Source: Adiantum capillus-veneris
Lineage: Eukaryota > Streptophyta > Polypodiopsida > Polypodiales > Pteridaceae
Length of the DNA: 64,000 nt
Assembly: GCA_014529385.2 (NCBI GenBank)
Contig: CM043952.1
Coordinates: forward strand, 64,380,370-64,444,369
Direction of reading: 5' to 3'
Positions 24,009 through 34,705 of the stretch are shown here, piece by piece. Each line of letters begins with the position of its first letter. The first letter of the stretch is position 1. The notes below the pieces were generated by a model. It had not been told where the DNA came from. It saw only the letters and a program-made list of their open reading frames with translations, and made no database searches. Position numbers and translations under genes: made by a program.

Positions 24009-24920
24009 ACATAGGAGAGAGCACTGGTAGAGATTCCTTGTGTGTAGTGGTTGTGTTAACATCCCGAAGGGTCCACGTCAAAATATGTAATTATCGCACG
24101 TGAGTTTATTAAGAGGGGTTTTTAATTCAAGAAAGTTACAAGTTTACATCTACAAAAGGGTTATTAAAATTACTTTTGGAAAAAATCTACATGTTTTAAA
24201 GGAAAAACAATCATTTAATTCATAAAAATATGTATGCGAAGATGTTTATTTAAATGCTTCTTGAACGCACGTGATATAGAGGGTTTTTAAAAAGTGGAGG
24301 CCTCGGGGCTAACATAAAATGAGAGAGAAAAATTACCCAAAATGGAAGAGAGAAAAGCAGACCCTGTCGAGTTCTTCACTTCACTACTGGCTCCTCTTCC
24401 TAGGACTCACCAGTGTGGTGATCCTCCTAGCGTGAGTCTTTGCTGGCACCATGATGTTGGCCTGATCTTCCATTTCCCTCTCACGGTGTTCTCTCTTCTT
24501 AGAGCAAGTGCTCGAACATGACCTTTAGTGAGCTGCTACGGAACCTTGTGTACAATCCTGTGCTTGTAACTTTGCAGAAACATGTATTTGCAAGGCCCAC
24601 ATTATTTTTGTGATGTCAACATGCATTCTCCCACCTTTGCGATTTTCCTGATGGTGTCGTGAATAACCACTGTCACCCACCTGCTACCAAGCAACTCTTT
24701 GCATCTTGTTTTGTAAGTTTCCAATGTTCCCAGCATGGCACTTTCTTGAATCCTCAATGTATACCATCTCTCCATTATATATGGATATTTTTGGTGTGCC
24801 ATGAGAGGCTTGAGTTCTCAGTTCTCTCTTGTTGTTTTTTGGATTTCTAAAATAAGCCTTAGAGGAATACATAGTTAGGCAAACATTTGAATGCCACCTT
24901 TTCATGTGAATAGCTGAAAT
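23441..24920. other. No recognised gene; includes a compound AG/TG microsatellite
   Basis: 23853-24008 is (AG)n, a 20-bp break, (GT)n, then (GA)n. The Ser/Leu and Arg/Glu dipeptide ORFs here are artefacts. I see no domain in the rest. The word CTTGAACGCACGTG at about 24262 recurs at about 45781, suggesting shared repeat ancestry. Confidence 0.7.
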
Positions 24921-24921
24921 T

Positions 24922-25129
24922 TGTTAAGTTCAAGCCCTTGTTGTCGTATCCAACTTGTGTGGGATCATTCCCTGTCAACAAACTGATGCAAACCATGCTT
25001 TTGTGGAGATTGCATGATCATAAAAAGCAATGGCTAAAAGTAGTCTAAATCTCTATATATGTAGGAGCTTCAATTGAATAAACATAGCGTGCGGTTTTTT
25101 TTGGTGCTTCAGCTATCGATCAACTCTCT

Positions 25130-25165
<36 letters not shown>

Positions 25166-25240
25166 CTCGTTGTTTGCATGCCCCCTCTCCCTATCATGGT
25201 TTTGCTACGCCAGCACCCTTCATAGCCGCAGTCCCCTACA
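24922..25240 (+). repeat. 5' LTR of the small element
   Basis: Contains a (CT)n tract at about 25133-25162 that is longer than in the partner LTR and explains most of the length difference. Confidence 0.83.
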
Positions 25241-25242
25241 AG

Positions 25243-25254
25243 TGGTATTAGAGC
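25243..25254 (+). other. Primer-binding site of the small element
   Basis: TGGTATTAGAGC, one mismatch to the tRNA-Met(i) site, two bases after the LTR. Confidence 0.8.
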
Positions 25255-26307
25255 ATAGGCGTAAAAATTTGGCGATGGAGGGCGTAGCTTCTCAAAATGC
25301 TGCTAGGTCAGTGGGTCTCGTTTGGTAAGTTGTTTTGGAGGTGCATTTCAACACGTTGTTGATTGTGGCACAGAGGTGGTAGTCGGCAAGCGGTAGCATT
25401 TCAAAATGCACTGCAGCGGTGGCGATCGGCAAGTGGGGCAAATTGAAACCCCATCCGACATATAGTGTAGGGTTAATCGCATCTTGAAGAATTGTGCTGT
25501 CCCCTTGGTCTCCTAGGTGGTCTTGCAACGACCCTGCACTGTAGAGTGTATCAAAATGCTGCAAGGAATTTTTTTGGCAAAACTTCTTGTTCCTTGGTGG
25601 TGAGGGTAGTGATGATGGAAAGCTATCACCGGGCTTCTTATGCATGTTAAATCACAAAGAGATGGAGATAATGAATGCCTTGGAAGGGACTGTTACACAG
25701 CCTATAGAATCCAAAACAACTATGGAAGTGTAAGCAATGTCACAAACTAATATGTATTCGGCCATGAATAAATGTCACACAAGGTCTTCTTGTGCCACAA
25801 CTTTCTTGGAGGTGCCTAGAAAATACATAAATGGAAGCTTTCATATTTGGACAAGAAATTTATTGCCAAGGTTATAACGATGTCTTCAAGAGTGAAGTCA
25901 TGGACTCGATGGGCATAGCAGAACCAGATGAAGTTCCCATAGTTTGTGACCCCTTTACTTCATCATTTATCGCCGTCCTGGTACATCAACATATGCAGAG
26001 TTCAATTTTTTTTTCTTTGTTCCATGTCATAGGTTTGTTTTTATTTTGTCAATTTTCAATTGTTGTCATGTTAGAATTGTACGGGTATACACATTGCAAC
26101 ACAAAAAAGTGGTAAGACATCCTATATTTGTTAGTTTGGTTGAGTTCTTGCTGTCCCCACTTTGATTGTTGTTCAAGGGAAGTACACACACCCCAATGTT
26201 ATTGTCTAGGGGATGGGGGCTTTCTATTCATGTTTTAGTTGGTTTGTTGGACTCTTCCATGGTTTGTACTCAGCCCATTGTCAGTGGATGGGGCTTGAGG
26301 TGGGGAT
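25255..26307 (+). other. Interior of the small LTR element
   Basis: Short broken frames only. The longest, 25831-26115 (94 aa, MEAFIFGQEIYCQGYNDVFK), has no domain I recognise and turns hydrophobic in its second half, which looks non-coding. It might be a remnant of captured sequence, but I cannot name a source. Confidence 0.5.
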
Positions 26308-26589
26308 TGTTGGGTTCAAGCCCTTATTGGCAAGTCCAACCCGTGTGGGATCATGACCTCTCAACAAACTGATGCAGACCATTCTTTTGTGGAGTAATCA
26401 TAAAAAGCAATGGCTAATAGTAGTCTAAATCTCTATATATGTAGGAGCTTCAATTGAATAATCATAGCCTGTGGTTATTTTTGGTGCTTCTACTTTTGAT
26501 CAAGTCTTTGTTCTCTCTGTGTGTGTGTGTCCCCTCTCCATTTCATGGTTTTGCTATGCCGGCACCGTCCATAGCCATAGTCCCCTACA
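26308..26589 (+). repeat. 3' LTR of the small element
   Basis: 282 bp, partner of 24922-25240. Confidence 0.83.
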
Positions 26590-26702
26590 AAATCTTCTCT
26601 TGTTTAGTCTGTTGATTCCTGGGTATTTTCATTTTACAGCCTTAGATGACTTGAATTTATTTTCATTTTATTCTTTTACAATGCCAACCTAAACCTTCGC
26701 CT

Positions 26703-26704
<2 letters not shown>

Positions 26705-26782
<78 letters not shown>
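26705..26782. repeat. Compound microsatellite (TG)n(AG)n
   Basis: About 40 bp TG then about 37 bp AG. Confidence 0.97.
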
Positions 26783-26785
<3 letters not shown>

Positions 26786-26946
26786 GAATTGGAAACTGGA
26801 ATAAACTTTCTATTACCCAAGTGTGGTAGATTGGTTATCCCAATTACCTATGGAGCATGAGGTATTGAGTTCTATACTCAGTGGAGAAATCTTTAAGGTC
26901 TCTTGGGATTGTTCCTATGCAGTATAATCTCTTTAGTTCTTTTTCT

Positions 26947-27029
<83 letters not shown>
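26947..27029. repeat. Compound microsatellite (CT)n(CA)n
   Basis: About 18 bp CT followed by about 65 bp CA. ORFs on both strands are artefacts. Confidence 0.97.
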
Positions 27030-27030
<1 letters not shown>

Positions 27031-27129
27031 TTGTAGTGATGATCAACTCCTCAAGGATGAACAAATTGTCATGCCCACCCAAAACATCTTTAGAGCTCCA
27101 ACCGTCTAAAATTTTGGAATCTCAAGAGA

Positions 27130-27290
27130 AATTCCTTTGGAATAGAGTTCTCAGAGAACACCTTGCTTAGTGGCAGGAATATCCTGAAGAAGATGCAACA
27201 TGGGAAGATGAAGCCACCTTAGAGAAGAACTACTATCACTTGTTCTCAAGATGAGGACATCTCAAATTCCTAAGCTGGGGAGTTTTCAAT
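27130..27290 (+). pseudogene. Gypsy chromodomain remnant
   Basis: One frame reads WQEYPEEDATWEDEATLEKN from 27170, the typical end of a chromoviral chromodomain, followed by a stop at about 27252. The upstream part is frameshifted. No other part of the element is seen beside it. Confidence 0.65.
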
Positions 27291-27829
27291 GCACCTCAAT
27301 TTTTATCAATAAATTTTCCTTCCACTCAAGGTCCTTATTCTAATCTTGGAGCATTTTTAATTGTATCAATAATTAGAGAGGTGTCCAAAACAAGTGGTTC
27401 TAAAATTGGACAATTATGTGCAAGCTATGTTAATTCTATGTTTCATATCTTAAGGTATAGAGAGAAGGTTTCAAAGGTCTTAATTTTAGGAAAGTGGAAG
27501 TGGATTATTTTGTGGCTCCCAGATAGATGAGAGAAAAGGACCTCAAAACGAGAGGCCAATATAACCTCATAGCTAAAAATAGAGGTTGGTCATATTTGAC
27601 TGCACAAAAAGTAGTGATGCAAGAGACTAGTAATACGTAAGAAAGAATCCAAAAAGCACGCACCAAGAATAACGCACCCGAGAAGCCTATATAAACAGAT
27701 AGAGGACAAGCATAGAGTAGTTAGAGAGCAACGGTAACAAAACTCTGTAGAAAAACTTCTACGCAATGGTGAGAGCACACCGTCTTGACACCACTCCCTC
27801 CACCTCCTGCCCTCCTCAACTCCCTCCAA

Positions 27830-29250
27830 GGTGATCAACAAAGGCAGCACGACATAGTCCTTGGCATACTTGGCAATGAGGCTATGAAGGCTTCCTTGGT
27901 GCTGTTGGCTACATACAAGGCACAACCATTTACCACTTTAGGCTTCATGGGAGATCACCCAACCTAGTCCTATTTGTCACGAGAGCATTTAACCACAAGG
28001 TATCTAACCATTGAGTTAAACCTCCTTGTTGTCTGATTCCTCAAAAGAATATGGGGTTAAGCTTGAGTTTCCTATCTACCTAAGCTAAACCATGTGAAAA
28101 ATAATTATATGAAGGAACATCTAGGATTAGCTAAGCACGCATGTATGTGGGTGTATTGTGGATATGTGGACTAGTAATTAGGGAGTAGAATCCATTGTTT
28201 CTGTGTGATTTTCTTTACTTCAATCACCCTCCATGTTGTTATTATTCCTCTTTAAACACCTCTTTCTTATCACTTGGATGTGGAGTATAAAGCATGAATC
28301 CCCTTCTACATAAGGCTGTGTTGGCGGTAGGAAGTGCTCCTAGGGATGCATAAAACTCACACTAGAGTCATATTATTACATAATTTAGGAGTGGTTTATA
28401 AAAATATCACCTTGTTGTAACTAACAATAGTCTGCTTCTGATTGATTTCTATTATACACCCTTGTATATTCTCAATGTACCACGTGAGAAATGGGCCCAC
28501 CAAGGGAGAGAACATAAACCTCCAATGTCGTGCATGAGCCTCCAGTGAATCATCAACTGTGGCACCAGAGAATGAGTCTGTTGGGGGTCATTCTCAACTG
28601 CAAGTTGTCATTGCACCTGATCCTGATTTGGTAAATCAATTATTAGTTTTTGCATTGCTCATCATAAGTTGGCCTTTGTAAGAGAATCCTAGGATGTCCT
28701 AAACTGACCAAGAAATGTGATTATTATTACAAGAGACAATTAAGTTGAAACATTTTTTTGGCAAAAGAATTTTTTGATTTAGGGTAAACTTGTTTGATCA
28801 CTATTGAAAGTTATCCCTAGAAAGAATCATTTGATTTGGGGTAAACCTGTTTGATAACTATGCAAAGTTATCCCTAAAAAAGGGAGTTACTGATATGGCA
28901 TACTCTTTTCATATGGAGCCTCCAGTTAGCAAGGAAATACCGCTTTTAGTGGAGACTAAATTGTGGTTAATAGGTGAGTGCAGTGTGGAAAGTGAGAGAC
29001 TAGTATCCATACAAAACTATGTCTATGGATGGGTGGACTATTTGTCCGTTAAGAATAAGTCTCATATCACATTTAGGACTTTATGAATGGCAACCATGCC
29101 TCTTAAACATGGGTAAAAAGGTGTTTTCATAAATCCTAGGTATTTCAATGAGATTTTACTTTTGCGGTAATGACCCAGCTCCAATTATAACCTTTGATTT
29201 ATCTACTTGGATTGTGGCTTGCGGTATAGGACCTAGCTCCAATTATAACC
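27830..29250 (+). repeat. Dispersed repeat, copy 1
   Basis: Diverged but collinear with 37530-39080. Matching landmarks: AGTCCTTGGCA / CAAGGCACAACCATTTA (27.86/37.55 kb), CACGCATGTATGTGGGTGT (28.14/37.82 kb), CTCAACTGCAAGTTG (28.59/38.18 kb) and GGACTTTATGAATGG (29.07/38.93 kb). It is mostly non-coding. No LTR signature, terminal repeat or domain was found. Confidence 0.75.
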
Positions 29251-29299
29251 TTTGATTTATCTACTTGTCTTGTGGTGCATGACTCTTACACCCATGGTT

Positions 29300-29674
29300 T
29301 GTGATGGATAGAGGACTTCCTCTCTTCTATTGTTTGCATCCTTGCTCATTGAATTGGAGTAGGGTGTCATCAATGGAACTTGAGAATAAAGAAAGGCCAA
29401 CTATCAAGTCGCCCCAATCACCTGGGTGGGGACCTTACAATTACTTCTTGTGCCACCCCAATCATCTACAATCAAGTGGATTATTTCACAAAGGTACGAC
29501 TGCCTTGAGGCTATGAAAGCGTTTCAAAAAAAATTATGCACTCTTAGTGAGAGCACATTACTAGAAATGGTCCTCAAAGTATCTAAGGTCTTCCCCTTTC
29601 TCCTGGTTAGGCAAATTGAGGTTGAATATTGAGGAGTAGACCAATAGCATTAAGTCTTCCCAAATATTTCTTTT
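29300..29674. other. No recognised feature
   Basis: Short overlapping ORFs (29301-29516, 29426-29632) without recognisable content. Confidence 0.5.
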
Positions 29675-31320
29675 TTGCTCCCTATTCTCAATGAAACATG
29701 CTGGTCTATACATTCAAACAAAGGTGTTATGGATTTTGTCAAAGGTAATCTAGATTATTACATAGAGTCTGTATGGAATGTGTATAGACCTTACTTAAAG
29801 TTTTCTTGCAAATATTTTAACCCAAAGGAAACTTCTGAATCTACTATCATTTGGTACGAACATGCATTTTGGTAAATTCTTAATCACTTAGAGTTTCTTG
29901 TTCCAAATAAACCAATCAATTTCCATCTTTCTCTCTTCTACTCTTAGAGAATAAGAGAGAAAGATGAAAATTGGCTATTTTATTTGGTATGACCATGCAT
30001 TTTGGTAAATTCTTAATCACTTGGTGTTTCTTGTTCCCCAAATATTTGGGGATTTCCCAGATTGATTTCAACAACCTTAGTGCCCTCATGTTGGATATTC
30101 TCAAAAAACTAAAATCCTATCACTCTAGTACCCTTCCAACCACATATGCTGATTAGAAAGGGGTCAAGTTAGCTACAAGCACACTTACACCATGTACTAA
30201 TGAGAAATCTACTTATTTTGAAGAACAATTTCCCTTATGTCACCCAACAACTCCTTTACATCTTTCTTGACCCTAATTTCCTCTTCTAGCAACAAGAGAG
30301 GAAAATCTAGAAGTTTCACAAGAGGAAAATGGAGAAGTTCTCTTATTTGACAACTATTTGACATATAATTTGGTTTGACTACAGGTGCTTTTGGGATCTC
30401 GTGGAAGAAAAAAGATATTTAAAGAATCACAAAACAAGAAAATGGTTTTTGTATATTATCTATATCAAAATAATCTTTTGGATTGGTTTTCTCTTAAAGC
30501 TATCTTTGTAAATTTTTTGATACACTTTTTGGTCACCATGAGCACCTTAGCAATGTAATGATGGGATGGCTTTATCATAATCCTATCAAAAATTTAGTTT
30601 ACAACATTGATTTCCTTAGAAAAGATCTTGTTCTTGCATGCAATTGTGATAGATTTATTAAATTTTGTGGTGCATTTGAAGGCTTTAGAGAACATGTTTG
30701 CACTTGTGATTTGAAAATTGTGGACCATTTAAAAGCAAGAAGGATTTTTGCTAAAGGTTTGAACCATATTCTAGTTCATCGTAGAAATCCTTTCAACCTT
30801 ACCATGTTGTCTGTCTGACTTGGTCAATATGATCCAACTGGAATTGACAATCCAATTGAACTTATTTAGATGTGTGAAACAATGCTTTCTCAATATGATT
30901 GAAAACCTACCACCTCAATGGCTCTCACGTAACAACTCATGGATCAACCCAAAGAGTGGGAATTTTTTTCAAAATCTTTCACAAAAATGGTATATTGTTG
31001 GTTGACAAGGCTTCTAATAGTTCCACTTTCATGTGTAAAAGGCTTGCTTGGTTAGCATCTCATCACAAACTCATGGGAACAGAGTTTGTATTTCACACAC
31101 TCTCCCCTACATTTATTTTCTCCACCATTCAAAACTACTGCAGCAATATGGGGTATGCTCTTGACACCACAAATCTACCTATTCTTTTTTCCACTTAGAA
31201 AATCCATATATACAAGTTTAGACTCGGATTCTTGATGCTTCTAATGGAATCTATTTAGGAATAACAAAGGATATCACATCCTGTTGTAATTTCATTCTCT
31301 CTAAATTTGAGCTTAGAACA
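29675..31320 (+). pseudogene. Probable Penelope-like retroelement remnant (N-terminal region to start of RT)
   Basis: Broken plus-strand frames carry a pattern I know from retroelement proteins with a CxC…HVxTxDL…KGL block followed by a DK(A/G) motif and a PKLHK-type start of RT. Here: NPIKNLVYN then CNC and HVCTCDLKIV with FAKGLNHI (30558-30818); LVDKASNSSTFMCKRL (about 30990-31050); NLPILF, then KIHIYKFR after a stop (about 31170-31220), then TKDITSCCNFILSKFELR in a shifted frame (to about 31320). The order is right. There are many stops, and the catalytic RT core and any GIY-YIG endonuclease are missing. Assignment to Penelope-like elements is from memory of motifs; homology to that plant and animal ORF family is stronger than the class name. 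Confidence 0.5.
29850..30045. repeat. Local duplication and hairpin
   Basis: CATGCATTTTGGTAAATTCT occurs at about 29861 and 29994 within a duplicated block of about 60 bp. Between them CATCTTTCTCTCTT and AAGAGAGAAAGATG (about 29927-29969) form a perfect inverted repeat with a loop of about 15 bp. Confidence 0.8.
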
Positions 31321-31330
31321 AAAAATCTGT

Positions 31331-31370
31331 AAATACTTTCAGCGCTACATAAATACTTTCAGCGCTACAT
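31331..31370. repeat. 20-bp tandem duplication
   Basis: AAATACTTTCAGCGCTACAT twice in a row at the end of the degraded RT-like region. Confidence 0.9.
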
Positions 31371-31464
31371 GTTGACTCCAACCTCATTTGGCTTGTCAAT
31401 AACTTATCATCGTTATTCTTAATCTCCTAGAACAAGGAAAAAAATGGGGTCATACCAATGCTTT

Positions 31465-32030
31465 GATGATGTGAATCATTGTAAGCATACTCCACTGAAG
31501 GTAAAAATTGAATCCATTGGATGGTACACAATACTAAGTTAAATTATGTTCCAATCGCCTTGAAGAGAGAGGTACAAAAATTTGAAGTGAACTTCACATC
31601 CCAATCGCTTACAGTCCATCTGGGAAATCCATGCAACCTGAAAATCTCTTTAACAAACAGTCTTGTAATGTCGGAGGTGATAAATGTTGTCGTGACTAGT
31701 ATGAGATGTGCAACCTTAGTGAGTAGGTCAACAACCACCATAAGTGAATGATATCCTCATTGTATAGTAGGAAATCCAATGACAAATTCTATACTTACAC
31801 ACTCCCACTTCATTTGGAAAAGATCAAGTGGCTGAACTTTACCGGGGAGCTTAACTCTCTCTGTCTTAATCCTTTGGCATGTCAAGCATTTGCGAACATA
31901 GCGTAGAACATTTTCCTTTTGCCCAATCCAATAGAAGCTTTTGTGTACCGTGTTGAGGGTCTTTTCATACCCTGAATGTCCTAAAGTAGGACTATCATGG
32001 GCCTCAATCAAGATATCCTTTTTTAAGTTT
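31465..32030 (-). pseudogene. Gypsy integrase fragment (element E)
   Basis: The minus strand gives the HHCC zinc domain and core start (HDSPTLGHSGYEKTL, YVRKCLTCQRIKTERVKLPG) at 32011-31757. After a stop the core continues at 31741-31544 (VVVDLLTKVAHLI, IFRLHGFPRWTVSDWDVKFT), and a C-terminal QWIQFLPSVEYAYND-like trace runs to about 31470. It belongs to a different gypsy branch from copies A-C. Confidence 0.82.
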
Positions 32031-32199
32031 GGACCCTTTGGTACACATAACCTACTTCAATAATATAGACAAGGTTGACCATATGAGAAGTGTTGCATTG
32101 AAGGTATATTCTTTGATTCTCCAAATCAATCAAGGGTAAGCTAGATTTGATACTCTAGATTAGATGATGCGGCTTCGATAGTCCTTTCAATGATTGGGT

Positions 32200-32480
32200 T
32201 GTTGGGTATAGATATGCGGCTTATATAGTGTTTTTGATTAAGTGAATATGCAACTTAATTTGTATAGATATGCGGCTTATATAGTGTTTTTGATAGTTTT
32301 ATACAAAAACTATACAAAAAATAATCCTCTAAGCTTGCTTAAATTAGTTTTTGACGACTTATATAGTTTTTGTATAAAACTTAAAATTAGCAAGCTTAGA
32401 GGATTAGTTTTTGTATAGATATGCGGCTTATATAGTGTTTTTGATAGTTGATTAAGTTGAATGGCTTATATGCAACTTGA
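32200..32480. repeat. Direct and inverted repeat cluster
   Basis: AGATATGCGGCTTATATAGT occurs three times (about 32209, 32266, 32417). Between the last two sit inverted arms of about 35 bp: 32311-32345 and 32383-32417, with a perfect 18-bp core TAATCCTCTAAGCTTGCT / AGCAAGCTTAGAGGATTA. A second inverted pair (TTTATACAAAAACTATA / TATAGTTTTTGTATAAA) interleaves with it. It splits element E between protease and integrase. No ORF. Confidence 0.85.
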
Positions 32481-32599
32481 TTAGTTTTATGCTGCTTAAT
32501 TTTGGATTGATCTTATTCATCTTGACCAAAAATATTTGTTGTCCATCTCTCATACCCTTGAGTAGACGATTTTCCATAACTAAATGAAATCTTGGAAGA

Positions 32600-33765
32600 T
32601 TCCCATTCTTCCCCTGCACTTCAACTTGCCTTGCCTAATTATCTCTAAAGCCCAAACCACCTTGGCCAAAGTGGATGCTAGCCAAATTTCTAGATAACCC
32701 ATCCATTCCAAGAATTCCATCATACATCCCAACTAGGAGGGCTCTAAAGAAATCTGCGGTAGCATGTTCCCCTAGTTCAAAATCAAGGGTTCTCAAAGAA
32801 TGTCAAGATACCATGGTCTTCCCATTAGCTAATGCTATTGTCATAGGTATAGCTTGTTTTTTTTAGATTCAATTTTTGCAAGCATTTTGGGGATAGAAAT
32901 GAATGAGTACTACCATAGTCACTAAGGAGATTGAAACATTTACCTTGATGGGTGGCTAGTGTCTAAATAACATCAAATATCTCTAGGGTTGTCAATAGTT
33001 GCATAAATAGTTGCTCTCTCTTCTTCTTCACCAAGAGTAGGCTCTCCTATGGCTACATGTGCATGGGCATTCCTATCTTGACCGCTTCCAAAGGCCCTGG
33101 GTGCTCTTCCTTGCCCTCTACCTTGTCCACCATTTAATCCACCGTTACTTGTAGGAGGATGGTGTCTTTGATCTACCTCAGTTGCCATTGATATGGTCTT
33201 AAGCCTTGACAAAAGCGGGCTACTTAAATTGTTCTATGGTCATTAGCAATGTGTAATGTCTAAGCCTTACAAACTTTGAGTTGTAGTCTTCCAGGGGTAA
33301 GTTGTATTGTTTCAAGCTAAAGAACTCATTCATTGCCTCATGGGTAGGAGGTAGCTATCTTTCCTTCACTGCTAAAGAACTCATTCACCTTTATTGCCTC
33401 ATGTGTAGGAGGTAACTATCTATCCTTCACTGCTTGTTTAATCTCCCTCTAACTCTAGGAGTTTTTCAATACTCCCATGTCATGACAATGTTGTTTCCAC
33501 CATAATTTTGCTTCCCTTGAGAAGCAAAACATTCCTAGCATTGGTGGTTTACAGGTGTGGTCTTTGCAATACAGACATAATTATCCATAACTTCAATCCA
33601 TACTTCCACATCCTTTTCAATATCATCGCACTCTCCTTTAAAAGAAGGCGATTGCATACTCTTGAGTAACAACTCCTTCTCCTGAATTTTTGTGTATGTA
33701 ACATCATCTTGAGGGTTCCCCTGGAGCATACACATATATTAAAAAATTTTAATGACATCAATGTT
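32600..33765 (-). pseudogene. Gypsy element E gag and protease remnant
   Basis: The minus strand starts with SPSFKGECDDIEKDVEVWIE (33735-33535) and REAKLWWKQHCHD (about 33500), typical gag capsid words. A Gly/Arg-rich nucleocapsid tail without a complete CCHC knuckle follows (33212-32973). Near 32900 GSTHSFIS appears, a protease active-site context, with the first Asp not legible. RT and RNase H are missing before the integrase fragment at 32030. Confidence 0.7.
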
Positions 33766-33769
33766 TATT

Positions 33770-34674
33770 AAATAACTCAAAACACTAAGGTATTTTTCAG
33801 ACGTAGACTTATCTAGTCCACTAAAAGCTCAATCACATGACTTAACCAGTCAAACAATTTTTTTCTTTTTGAAAGAACAACTTGATTTGATACTCATAAA
33901 ATCATCATCTTTCCATGAGCAAACATATTAGAGGTTTCAATCAAAAATGTGATACACATCAGCTGGATGTTGTAATATTTTAATGGGTCGGGCCATGGGT
34001 GTAGTAAACAATACACACAAGGAAGCTCATGATAGCCAATCAAAAGTTTTTTCTTCAAGGTTGGTCGATTGTGATTACCTATAACAACTTGATTTGTAGG
34101 GATTATTGTTGTCCCTTTTTTATAAAGCCATCGATTACACATGTGACTCCATCAAGGGCCATGGTAGTCGGTGGGGCTTCTTAAAATTGGAAGTGTCAAG
34201 TCAACTTCAAGTCTTCGGCCCACTTGATTTGGTGTAGGTCAATTTCCAAAATTCAAAGTTGAAGCACGACAAGGCTTTGATGATGGACATAGGAATTGAC
34301 ATTCTTGACATACAAGTTTCCATGCTACTGCATTCAAGCTTTGTGATGCTAATGGAAAGTACATTTACTTCATGGTGCTAATGGCCTATCGAGGCATTTT
34401 TTGAGTTCTTATGTAGACCACTTAGAATGGTCATATTGGCTGCTTTGGCAAAGCTGATTGATGCACTCACAAGTAGTGTTGGGTTTCTCAAGACCTTTTA
34501 TCATCAATTGTCTATCCCATGGGAACACACCTTCTCCACAAGTGATTTGCACCACTGGTTCTAGTGGAGTTTGCATGGATATTTGCATGGCTATTTAAAG
34601 CTATATATATATGTAAGAAGTTTCATAATAAAAAAACAAGGTGTTACTTTTATAAGGTGCCAAAGCTTCTCTCT

Positions 34675-34705
<31 letters not shown>

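Larger units (their letters stand above)
24922..26589 (+). mobile_element. Small LTR element with no recognisable pol
   Basis: Direct repeats 24922-25240 (319 bp) and 26308-26589 (282 bp) start TGTT(A/G)(A/G)GTTCAAGCCC and end TCCCCTACA. The first is followed by a PBS (TGGTATTAGAGC). Purine-rich GAGGTGGGGAT precedes the second. Flanks AAATT and AAATC match at 4 of 5 bases as a target-site duplication. The 1.07-kb interior has no recognisable gag or pol domain. This fits a short non-autonomous (TRIM-like or larger) retrotransposon. Confidence 0.82.

Noticed and set aside
31321-32480. Possible CRISPR-like or satellite array from the repeated 20-mers
   Set aside because: Only two or three irregularly spaced copies, in plant nuclear DNA; not an array.
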